From a virus: DNA of 30,285 nt. A program made the position numbers and the translations under genes. The notes beneath the pieces were generated by a model. The model did no database searches. It was not told the DNA's origin and was given only the letters and a program-made list of their open reading frames with translations. Below are positions 20,552 to 27,950 of this stretch, one piece after another. Within the stretch, counting starts at the first letter, position 1, and each line of letters starts with the position of its first letter. The DNA lies in the IMG/VR virus record IMGVR_UViG_3300025309_000040, positions 1 through 30,285 of that record; one strand, 5' to 3'.

Positions 20552-21058
20552 GTGGCGAATGTGTTGACCGCGGCTGAAGCCGCAACCGTATTACGCACGA
20601 GCGCGACCGATGCCGCGATGCTAGCGCTGCTGCCGCTGGTGGACGCTTACCTTAAAAACGCGACCGGGCACGACTGGGCGGCGGATGCCCAGCCGATCCC
20701 GGAAGCCAAATCCGCGGCGCAGATGCTGATCACCATGTGGTACGAGAATCCGGCCATGACGGCCAGCGGAATCACGACACTATCTTTCGGCCTGCAGGCG
20801 GCTTTGGTGCAATTGGAAGCGATCGCGCTGGCGTACCGGAACTTTCCGGGGCGCGATGGCGCGGGCGGCGTGTATCTCAAGGGCGCGCGCATCGGCGACA
20901 CCGTCTCCACCCTGGTGGGAATCATCGGGGCTACGGGCAACCAATCCGCCAGCTTCGAGGGCGTGATCACGGTGGATGACTACATCCAGCAGGTCAGCGC
21001 CAGCGATTTTAGCGCGAACTGGTATCGGGCTTACATCCTTGCGCCGGGGGAGCTATGA
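20552..21058 (+). CDS. Head-tail connector protein
   Basis: 168 aa from a GTG after GAAGGAG. The N-terminal helical part (LTAAEAATVLRTSATDAAML, LLPLVDAYLKNATGHDW, AAQMLITMWYENP) matches gp6-type connectors that extend the portal. Residues about 95-168 (GGVYLKGARIGDTVSTL, FEGVITVDDYIQQV) are an extra C-terminal piece not typical of the short connectors. Confidence 0.7.
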   Translation: MANVLTAAEAATVLRTSATDAAMLALLPLVDAYLKNATGHDWAADAQPIPEAKSAAQMLITMWYENPAMTASGITTLSFGLQAALVQLEAIALAYRNFPGRDGAGGVYLKGARIGDTVSTLVGIIGATGNQSASFEGVITVDDYIQQVSASDFSANWYRAYILAPGEL

Positions 21059-21101
21059 CGCTTCGACAAGCTCAGGGACCGGATGGAGAGGGAGGTGACT
21101 C
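21059..21101. repeat. REP-like CTTCGACAAGCTCAG element
   Basis: Immediately after the TGA, CTTCGACAAGCTCAGGGACC matches a palindromic intergenic sequence (CCTGAGCTTGTCGAAG on the other strand) I recall as widespread in bacterial chromosomes. It fills the gap and leads into the GAGAGGGAGG ribosome-binding site of the next gene. Confidence 0.5.
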
Positions 21102-21446
21102 ATGAAGCTGAATGAGAAACCCTTCAATCCGGGCGAGCTGCGCACGCCGATCACGCTGAAATCCCGCAGCGTTTCTACGGGAACGGGCGGTTTCCAAATC
21201 CCGACCTGGGCCACGCTGGCAACGGTTTTGTGCAAGTGGGTGAACGCGCACGGCTCCGAGGTGTGGACGGCGGACATGGCGGGTGCGGAAGCGCCGGCAA
21301 CGGTCACCATCCGCTACCGGAGCGATATAGATCCAACCTATGCGGTCGAAAAAGGCGGCGAGCTGTATGAAATCGTCTCGATGGATAACATCCGCGAATA
21401 TGGCGAACTGCTGGAGATCAAAGTGCGGCGATTGAGGAGCGGCTAA
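21102..21446 (+). CDS. Head-tail adaptor (head closure)
   Basis: 114 aa. The pattern NPGELRTPITLKSRSVSTG, GGFQIPTWATLATVLCKW, ATVTIRYRSDIDPTYAVEKGG and YEIVSMDNIREYGELLEIKVRR is the SPP1 gp16-like head-closure family, which seals the connector and docks the tail. Confidence 0.85.
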   Translation: MKLNEKPFNPGELRTPITLKSRSVSTGTGGFQIPTWATLATVLCKWVNAHGSEVWTADMAGAEAPATVTIRYRSDIDPTYAVEKGGELYEIVSMDNIREYGELLEIKVRRLRSG

Positions 21447-21838
21447 TGGCTGATCGATTCAAAATTGACATGCAGGGCATCGATGCGTACCTAAAAAAGC
21501 TAGCGGATGGCAGTGAGAACATGGATGAATCCGCGATTAATGCGGTATTGGCAGGCGGAGAAGTGGCCAAAGACGGTATGCAGATGCGGGTGCCGAAAGA
21601 CACTCACAACCTTGAAAAGCATATCGTAGTGGGCGATGTAAAACGTGATGGAAATTTGACCTATGTCGAAGTTGGCGTTTTGCACGCAGATGAAGAGACG
21701 TCGCGCTATGGCAATGCCCAGGAATATGGCACCTCTTCGATGCCCGCTCAGCCGTATATCCGCCCAACCCAAAAAGAGGACGCCGGCAAGATCAAGAAGG
21801 CGATGAAGGAATCACTGATCGAGGACCGCACCTTATGA
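21446..21838 (+). CDS. HK97 gp10-like tail/neck protein
   Basis: 130 aa. MQGIDAYLKKLADGSENMDE, AKDGMQMRVPKDTHNLEKHI, YVEVGVLHAD and NAQEYGTSSMPAQPYIRPT are hallmarks of the gp10 family at the head-tail interface. One-base overlap with the adaptor gene and ATGA overlap with the next. Confidence 0.88.
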   Translation: MADRFKIDMQGIDAYLKKLADGSENMDESAINAVLAGGEVAKDGMQMRVPKDTHNLEKHIVVGDVKRDGNLTYVEVGVLHADEETSRYGNAQEYGTSSMPAQPYIRPTQKEDAGKIKKAMKESLIEDRTL

Positions 21839-22173
21839 CGATCTGGGAACGGGTGGTGAATGCTTTGACCGGGCTGGGGCTGCCGCTGGCTGCCAATGTG
21901 TTGATCGTGGCCAGCGAGGCCGAGCGGCCGGACGCGTACATCACCTATTTTGTGGTCACGTCCAACCCGGAACTGCACGCGGATAATGTGGAAAAACACC
22001 GATCTCATACGGTGCAAGTGACATATTACAACCGCGCTGGTCTGGCAGGAATGCCGGACATCCCAGGCGCGATGGCCGCGGCGGGCTTTATGGCCGCAGC
22101 GCGGCGCGAACTGCCTTATAACCAGCAAACTCGCCACTTCGGCTACGCGCTGGACTTTGTGTACATGGAATAG
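21835..22173 (+). CDS. Tail completion/terminator-like protein
   Basis: 112 aa. VVNALTGLGLPLAANVLIV, RPDAYITYFVVTSNPEL, HTVQVTYYNRAG, and a short C-terminal strand YALDFVYME resemble the tail terminator/completion family (lambda gpU/DUF3168-like). Position between gp10-like and tail tube genes agrees. Confidence 0.75.
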   Translation: MTIWERVVNALTGLGLPLAANVLIVASEAERPDAYITYFVVTSNPELHADNVEKHRSHTVQVTYYNRAGLAGMPDIPGAMAAAGFMAAARRELPYNQQTRHFGYALDFVYME

Positions 22174-22182
22174 GAGTTAATT

Positions 22183-23106
22183 ATGCCCCCAAATCAAGAT
22201 GAATATAAAAGCCTGGTGGGCGTCGATCAATTGTATATCGCGCCAATCACCCAGGACGATGCCGCCGGCTATGTGGCCGGGACGCCGGAATGGCTTGCGC
22301 CGCTGGCTGAGTTGAAGCTCGAGCCTGCATCCAATTCGGAGACGCAGTACGCCGATAATCAGGCGTACGACACCATGAACTCGGTCGGCGAGACGGCGAT
22401 CACAGCGGTGATCACCAACCTACCGGCAGAGATGTATGCCAAGGTAACCGGTCAGGTGTTCGACGCGGTTTCCGGGCGGATTTTTGAACGCGAAGGAGCG
22501 CCATCGTACTTTGCGCTCGGTTTCCGCTCAATGAAATCCAACGGCAAGTACCGCTACTATTGGTTCCAAAAGGTGAAATTCAGTCTGCCAAAAGAAGAAG
22601 CGGCTACCAAAACCGACACTCCTGAATTCAAGACCCGCGAGCTGACGATCACGGCGCTCAAAACCGTGTACAAGTGGGACCTTGGCAGCGGAATTACCGA
22701 TTCTGTCAAGCGCGTCTGGGGCGATGAGGACACCACCAACTTCTCGGCTACCACCTGGTTTAGCCAGGTGCAGGTACCGAGCGTGTCGGCTCCGGCCGCG
22801 CTGGCGCTGTCTGTCAGCGTCCCGGTGGACGGTGCGACCGGCATCTCCGTCAGCGCCAACCAGACCCTGACCTTCAACAACGCGCTTCCGACGACCGCGG
22901 TCAATGGAATCGCGCTGTACAAGGTCTCGGACGGCTCGAAGGTTGCGATGGCAGCGGGTTTCCCGGCGCTGGATGCGACCAAGAAGATCGTTACACTGGA
23001 CCCGGCCGCCAACCTGACGGCGCTGACTGTGTATTTGTTGGTCTATCACGTGACCGACATCTACGGGCAATCGCTGCAGGGCGCGGTGGACTTCACCACG
23101 GCGTAG
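22183..23106 (+). CDS. Major tail tube protein with Ig-like domain
   Basis: 307 aa. Residues 1-195 are tube-like (YKSLVGVDQLYIAPIT, LKLEPASNSETQYADNQ, SVGETAITAVITNLPAEMYA, KVKFSLPKEEAATKTDTPEF). Residues about 205-307 are a Big_5-type Ig-like domain (SVPVDGATGISVSANQTLTF, LTALTVYLLVYHVTDIYGQSL). Ig domains on tube proteins decorate the tail surface and may aid weak adsorption. Confidence 0.88.
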   Translation: MPPNQDEYKSLVGVDQLYIAPITQDDAAGYVAGTPEWLAPLAELKLEPASNSETQYADNQAYDTMNSVGETAITAVITNLPAEMYAKVTGQVFDAVSGRIFEREGAPSYFALGFRSMKSNGKYRYYWFQKVKFSLPKEEAATKTDTPEFKTRELTITALKTVYKWDLGSGITDSVKRVWGDEDTTNFSATTWFSQVQVPSVSAPAALALSVSVPVDGATGISVSANQTLTFNNALPTTAVNGIALYKVSDGSKVAMAAGFPALDATKKIVTLDPAANLTALTVYLLVYHVTDIYGQSLQGAVDFTTA

Positions 23107-23120
23107 TACCCAACATCTGA

Positions 23121-23165
23121 CCCCTCCCCTAACCCCTCCCCATTTTCTCTGAAAATGGAGAGGGG
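23121..23165. repeat. Palindromic CCCCTCCCC/GAGGGG repeat, copy 3
   Basis: CCCCTCCCCATTTTC (23133-23147) pairs with GAAAATGGAGAGGGG (23151-23165), 14 of 15 positions, around loop TCT. It lies between tail tube and chaperone genes. Best-preserved copy of the family also at about 4305 and 4916. Confidence 0.75.
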
Positions 23166-23192
23166 TAGGTGGGCATAAAAAGGAATCGAATC

Positions 23193-23552
23193 ATGAACAT
23201 TACCCCGCTCACATTAAAACTGTTAGACCCGGAAACCGGCAACGAAGTCAAGACTTTCAGCCGGGCTTTCATACAGACGGGCATTTTTACCGAACTGGTG
23301 AAGCTAATGAAGTTCACTGATCTGAGCCACCCGGAAAATTTCGAACCGGAAACGGCCGAGGCGCTGTATGCGCTGATCGCCGAGTTGTTTGGCAATCAGA
23401 TATCCATCGACCAAATCAAAACAGGGACCGACCTGGGCGGATTTATGGCGCTGGTGGCGGCGATCATCGCCCGGGTAGAGGGCGAAGTTCCGACGCAACT
23501 TCAGCCAAACCCTACCCTGCCGGGACAGGTCTCCCGGAAGAGACACAAGTAG
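23193..23552 (+). CDS. Tail assembly chaperone (G-like)
   Basis: 119 aa. MNITPLTLKLLDPETGNEVK, FIQTGIFTELVKLMKF, ETAEALYALIAELFGNQISI and GFMALVAAIIARVEGEV match tail assembly chaperones that load the tape measure protein. AAAAAGGA precedes the ATG. The frame also opens at GTG 23169, within the repeat. A slippery heptamer near the 3' end should give a longer GT-type product. Confidence 0.8.
   Translation: MNITPLTLKLLDPETGNEVKTFSRAFIQTGIFTELVKLMKFTDLSHPENFEPETAEALYALIAELFGNQISIDQIKTGTDLGGFMALVAAIIARVEGEVPTQLQPNPTLPGQVSRKRHK
23507..23513 (+). promoter_or_regulatory. Slippery heptamer for -1 ribosomal frameshift
   Basis: AAACCCT is read A AAC CCT in the chaperone frame, an X-XXY-YYZ site. A -1 slip continues as YPAGTGLPEETQVDLV and onward into the T-like segment. 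Confidence 0.7.
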
Positions 23553-23749
23553 ATCTGGTCGATACGCTGATGGATATCAAGATTTTGATGGCGCAGACCT
23601 ATGGCTGGAGCCTGCACGACATCAATCAGACCGACGTCATCGATTTGCTGCACTTCATCAACCGCGCAACAGTCGGAACGGCGGGAACGAAGCGCGGCAA
23701 TGGCAGAGGAATGAAGAAAATGTTTTGTGATGATATGTCATGGCTATGA
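23513..23749 (+). CDS. T-like extension of tail assembly chaperone (frameshift product)
   Basis: The -1 frame after the heptamer runs 78 codons to TGA 23747-23749: VDLVDTLMDIKILMAQTYGW, SLHDINQTDVIDLLHFI, then a basic GTKRGNGRGMKK tail. This YGWS---I---D---LL pattern is typical of second chaperone segments. There is no ribosome-binding site of its own, so it should be made as a GT fusion. The stop overlaps the tape measure start. Confidence 0.75.
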   Translation, partial: YPAGTGLPEETQVDLVDTLMDIKILMAQTYGWSLHDINQTDVIDLLHFINRATVGTAGTKRGNGRGMKKMFCDDMSWL

Positions 23750-26409
23750 GCGATAACCCACTTTCCGGACAAGTAAGTTTAGATATCACCAACTTCAAAG
23801 GCGCCATCGCCGAGATGTTCCGGTCGCTGGCCGGCATCCAGCAGCGCTTTGCCGGTATGGCCTCCGGAATGTCCAATGCCGCGAGCGGAATCGGCAGTTC
23901 GACCCAGCAAATGGGCGAAAAGGTGAAGGCCGGGGCAAACCGGATACGCGATCTGCAAAGCTGGGGCGCAAAACTGGCGCGTACCCTGCGAATCGTACTG
24001 GTAGGGGCGCTGATTGCGGTCGGCGTGGCCTTGCTGGGTCTGGTGGGCAAATCTGGGGCGCTGCAGGCAGTATTTGCACGCCTGGGCGGCGGGGTATCCG
24101 GATTTGGAAAAATCCTGGGCGGGTTGGGCGGAAAACTTAAAGATGTATTCGGCAGCACGGCGGTCAAAACGGGAGTTAGCTCCCTGGGCAAGGGCGTCGG
24201 GGCGCTGGCAAAGATATTTGCACCGCTGCTGGCGAAATCACTGGCGCAGGCGCTATTCAAGATGGCAGGCTACGACAAAGAAACCAATAAAGCGCGCGGA
24301 TCCACCAATCACCTGGGCAATGCAATGCGGAGCCTGAGCAACCATGTGCGCTCCGCGGCCAACGGGATCGGCAGCATGGTGACCAAGGTAGCCAAACTTG
24401 CCGCGGGACTGGCAATCGGCCTGGTAGGGGCAGCAACGGCAGCCGGAGCGGCAATTATTGCGCTGGCAGCCTCGACCATCGCGCCGGCGAGCAATTTAGC
24501 TGAAACCGTTTCGAAGGTCGGCGTCGTTTTCGACGCGTCGGCGGAGCGCGTGCTTGAATTTGGCAAAAGGGCGGCAATGGCCGTCGGAATGAGCGAAAAT
24601 GTGGCGCTAAGCGCAGCCGGAACATACGGCAACTTGTTCCGATCGATGGGAATCGGGAGCGATGCATCGGCGGATATGTCGATCAACCTGGTCAAACTGG
24701 CCGGCGACCTGGCCAGCTTCAACAATTTGGCTCCGGATGAGGTGCTGGAGAAACTGCGCGCCGGATTGACGGGCGAATCGGAGCCATTGAAGACGTTGGG
24801 CGTCAATATCAACGAGGCGACGATCAAGGCCAAGGCGATGGAACTGGGACTGCTGCGCGCCGGCGAAGAAATGAACGCGGCAGCCAAGGCGCAGGCCGCC
24901 TATGCGCTCATTTTCGAGCAGACGGCGCTGGCACAGGGAGATTTTGCGCGCACATCCGGCGGGGGAAAGGCCAATCAGCAGCGCATCTGGGAGGCGCAGG
25001 TCGAAAATTTGAAAGCCAGGATCGGGGCAGGGCTGGTACCAGCACTGGCCAGCATTTTGACGCTGGGAAACGAGTTATTGGCCAGCGATGCGGTGCAGAA
25101 CTGGGCAGGCAACCTGGCTAAAAGGCTGGAAAAAGTCGGCACCTTTATCGGGCCAATCCGGCGGGGATTTGCCACCGGCGGGATCACCAAAGGGCTGGAC
25201 GCGATCGGTGAGACTTTCAAAACGATGTTCCCGATCCTCAACGTGGTTTTGGGACCGTTGGGCAGGGTGATCGGGTATATCTCGGATCTGATCGGAATCA
25301 TCCAGGGTGCGGACAGCGTCAGCGGGGCAGCCGAGGGAATCGGCGGACTGATCGCCAAGATATTCGGGGATACTGCGACTGCCAGAACGAATATGGCGAC
25401 CACGGCGGTCAGTTTTATCAGCGGATTTGTGGATGGAATCGTCGGGGCGCTGCCGCAGTTGGCTACTCTGGCAACCACCCTGTTGATGGCCATTGTCAAT
25501 GGGCTGCTGACGGCCATTCCTATATTAATCCCGGTGGCGATCACGATCATCAATTTGCTGATGCAATTCTTGATTCAAAATTTGCCGATGCTGATCACGG
25601 CGGCGATCCAGCTCATTGTGACGCTGGCAAAGGGGCTCAGCGAAGCGTTGCCGAAATTGATTCCCGAGGTGGCCAAAATCATTCCGGTTATCATTCTGGC
25701 GCTGATCGAAAACCTGCCGATGCTGGTAGAAGCTGCTTTGCAGCTCATTATTGCCCTGGCTGAAGGGCTGATTGTTGCCATTCCGCTTTTGCTGGCAGCC
25801 GTGCCGGAAATTATGACCGCTTTGATCGGGGCGATCGTGCTGTTGTGGCCCAAGATCAAAAAGGCCGGGGAAGATCTGATTAAAACGGTGGTGGATGGCG
25901 TCACCGCCGCCTGGCCGAAGATGAAGGAATCGGGCAAAAAGATCGGGGATATCTTCCTGGGCGGGGTGAAAGAGAATATTGAGAAGTTTTTACAGATAGG
26001 CAAAGATATCGTTTCCGGGGTTTGGGATGGGATTCAAGAAAAGACAGCCTGGTTTACCGACCTGGTTACCGGCTTTTTCAGCGGCATCATTGACGCCGTC
26101 AAAAAGACGCTGGGAATCTCATCTCCTTCTAAGGTGTTTTCCGGGATCGGTGAAAATATGGCGCTGGGACTGGGCAGCGGCTTCTCTGGGGCGTTCAGAC
26201 AGATCGAGCGGGACGTACAGGGCGCAATTGCGGGAATGAGCGCCATACCCTCACCCAGCCTCTCCCTGGCAGGGGGAGGAATCAGCGGCGGGCGAGGAGT
26301 GGCGCCAACGGTAACCGTCCCCATTCAGGCGACGGTTAGAAACGAGATGGATCTGCATGTATTTGCCAGGTTGGTTGCACTGGAGATCAAAAGGGCCAGT
26401 AGCCGATGA
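23740..26409 (+). CDS. Tape measure protein
   Basis: 889 aa, the longest gene, as expected for the protein that sets tail length. N-terminal helices, a TM-rich centre (residues 60-300), APASNLAETVSKVGVVFDAS..YGNLFRSMGIG (tail tape measure core), then two similar hydrophobic units starting QNLPMLI and ENLPMLV about 35-40 residues apart (600-690), and the classic LGISSPSKVFSGIGENMALG C-terminal motif. Start is 23740 or the ATG at 23746, which overlaps the chaperone stop as ATGA. A hairpin-forming REP-like segment is read in frame near the end (26259-26279). Confidence 0.93.
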   Translation: MAMSDNPLSGQVSLDITNFKGAIAEMFRSLAGIQQRFAGMASGMSNAASGIGSSTQQMGEKVKAGANRIRDLQSWGAKLARTLRIVLVGALIAVGVALLGLVGKSGALQAVFARLGGGVSGFGKILGGLGGKLKDVFGSTAVKTGVSSLGKGVGALAKIFAPLLAKSLAQALFKMAGYDKETNKARGSTNHLGNAMRSLSNHVRSAANGIGSMVTKVAKLAAGLAIGLVGAATAAGAAIIALAASTIAPASNLAETVSKVGVVFDASAERVLEFGKRAAMAVGMSENVALSAAGTYGNLFRSMGIGSDASADMSINLVKLAGDLASFNNLAPDEVLEKLRAGLTGESEPLKTLGVNINEATIKAKAMELGLLRAGEEMNAAAKAQAAYALIFEQTALAQGDFARTSGGGKANQQRIWEAQVENLKARIGAGLVPALASILTLGNELLASDAVQNWAGNLAKRLEKVGTFIGPIRRGFATGGITKGLDAIGETFKTMFPILNVVLGPLGRVIGYISDLIGIIQGADSVSGAAEGIGGLIAKIFGDTATARTNMATTAVSFISGFVDGIVGALPQLATLATTLLMAIVNGLLTAIPILIPVAITIINLLMQFLIQNLPMLITAAIQLIVTLAKGLSEALPKLIPEVAKIIPVIILALIENLPMLVEAALQLIIALAEGLIVAIPLLLAAVPEIMTALIGAIVLLWPKIKKAGEDLIKTVVDGVTAAWPKMKESGKKIGDIFLGGVKENIEKFLQIGKDIVSGVWDGIQEKTAWFTDLVTGFFSGIIDAVKKTLGISSPSKVFSGIGENMALGLGSGFSGAFRQIERDVQGAIAGMSAIPSPSLSLAGGGISGGRGVAPTVTVPIQATVRNEMDLHVFARLVALEIKRASSR
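26259..26279. repeat. REP-like hairpin read in frame in tape measure gene
   Basis: CCTCTCCCT (26259-26267) and AGGGGGAGG (26271-26279) pair with one G-T wobble around a GGC loop. With the preceding CCCTCACCC it resembles intergenic palindromes of the host type. It encodes SPSLSLAGGG, low-complexity sequence unlike the helical neighbourhood. Confidence 0.4.
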
Positions 26410-27950
26410 CGATTAAACTGACATTGACGTACAAGAGCACCACCATCGATTTGATGACGGCCGGCTATATGGTGCGGGACGGTTTTTATCCTGAGACTGC
26501 TACCGACATGGATAAACAGGTTGCCGACCGGCTCGACGTGATTGTCATAGGATCGTCGCTGGCAGATTTAGATAGCAAAATCAGGGCAATCGAGCTGGCA
26601 TTCGAGCAGGCGCGGCGGCACACAACCGGGCCAGACGGCTGCTACATCCATTATGCGATCGATACTGCGATGGATGCCTGGCGATCGCGCGTCACAAATG
26701 GTCTGGTGATGCACGACGGTGATCTGAGCCGCCGGGCGCGGGAATTCAAGGCAGTGCTGGGGCTGGTGGTGGAGCGGGCGCCGTACTGGGAAGGACCGGA
26801 GGTACAACTGGCGTTATCGAACCCGCTGGGCAGCGGCAATACCAGCGGCTTGAAGATTTACAACCCGCGCATCCATTACACGAATTTAACAGGCACTGTT
26901 TCCTTCGATGCGACCACCCAGCGGATAAACGATGCAGCCAACGGCCTGGCCGATTTCCTGGACGGCATGACCATCCGGGTGGAGGGCTCCACCAGCAACG
27001 ACGGACCTTACACGGTCACCGACGGCGGGAATGCCGGGTATATCGGCGTGGCGGGATCTGCGATCGTTAATGAGACGGCGGGAGCGACCATCGGCATCGA
27101 CGGAGCGGTGGCCAATTACGTGGAGATCGCGGCGGCGGATGTGATTGGAAATTTAGCGGGGGCCGCCAGGCTGGAGATCACCAACACGTACAATTCCATC
27201 AACCGGGTGGATACGATCTGGATCGGGCAAAATGTCGAAAGCGAGCCGGCCACATTCTCACATATTCTCGAGGCGGAGGACGCCGCCGGGGAAACGACCA
27301 TCGATAGTATCAACTCATCCGGGAATAAAAATAAAGAATGCGCCTGGAGCGATGCCGCTGAAACAAACCTGCTGACCTGGACGCTCTCCACGGCGGAATT
27401 GAACAAACTGGCCGGGCATTACGTGCGCGTCATCGGCAGGTTTGGTTCCATCTCGGGTCTATGGCTACGCCTGAAGGTAAAATTTGCATTAACCACCCTG
27501 TGGGAAGGCCCTTTGACGCTGATGGGCACAACCCAGTTGCAGGAAATTACCAGTCTGCGCCTGCCGCCGTATTTGCTCGGCGCAGGCGATTTGTATCCGC
27601 TGGATCTGATCCTTTCGGCAAAAGTTACTACGGCCGGGGCGCACTCATTTACGCTGGACTATTTGCAGTTGACCACGCTGGACGGATGGCGGAAACTGGC
27701 GCCCAAGGGCTATGGATTGGATTACATGATTCGGATCGTTGACGACGGCATAGACAGTTATCTTTATACCGATGGCTGGATCCCGGGCGGCAAAACCGGG
27801 CATTATGTTGGCTACGGCGAACCGATTCTGCTGCAACCCGGCAAATTGCAGCGCCTGTACTTCCTACACGAGGAAACGACCGGTTCCGCGCCAACCAACC
27901 GGACGATGAGCGTCAAGGTTTATTACCGGCCGCGCAGGTTAACAATATGA
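26406..27950 (+). CDS. Distal tail (Dit-like) protein with inserted repeat module
   Basis: 514 aa. Residues 1-150 look like a siphophage distal tail N-terminus (LTLTYKSTTIDLMTAGYMV, DLDSKIRAIELAFEQARR, FKAVLGLVVERAPYWEGP). Residues about 165-235 are a compact module (SFDATTQRINDAANGLADFL, NDGPYTVTDGGNAGYIGVAG, IVNETAGATIGIDG) also found twice in the next gene. A galectin-like beta region follows (280-514; LYPLDLILSAKVTTAG). Overlaps tape measure by ATGA. Likely forms the tail-tip hub ring. Confidence 0.75.
   Translation: MTIKLTLTYKSTTIDLMTAGYMVRDGFYPETATDMDKQVADRLDVIVIGSSLADLDSKIRAIELAFEQARRHTTGPDGCYIHYAIDTAMDAWRSRVTNGLVMHDGDLSRRAREFKAVLGLVVERAPYWEGPEVQLALSNPLGSGNTSGLKIYNPRIHYTNLTGTVSFDATTQRINDAANGLADFLDGMTIRVEGSTSNDGPYTVTDGGNAGYIGVAGSAIVNETAGATIGIDGAVANYVEIAAADVIGNLAGAARLEITNTYNSINRVDTIWIGQNVESEPATFSHILEAEDAAGETTIDSINSSGNKNKECAWSDAAETNLLTWTLSTAELNKLAGHYVRVIGRFGSISGLWLRLKVKFALTTLWEGPLTLMGTTQLQEITSLRLPPYLLGAGDLYPLDLILSAKVTTAGAHSFTLDYLQLTTLDGWRKLAPKGYGLDYMIRIVDDGIDSYLYTDGWIPGGKTGHYVGYGEPILLQPGKLQRLYFLHEETTGSAPTNRTMSVKVYYRPRRLTI
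26898..27105. repeat. Tail repeat module, copy A
   Basis: Encodes VSFDATTQRINDAANGLADF through NETAGATIGIDG. Related at protein and partly at DNA level (GCGGGATCTGCGATCGTTAA) to the tandem copies at 28589-29056 in the neighbouring gene. Confidence 0.75.
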
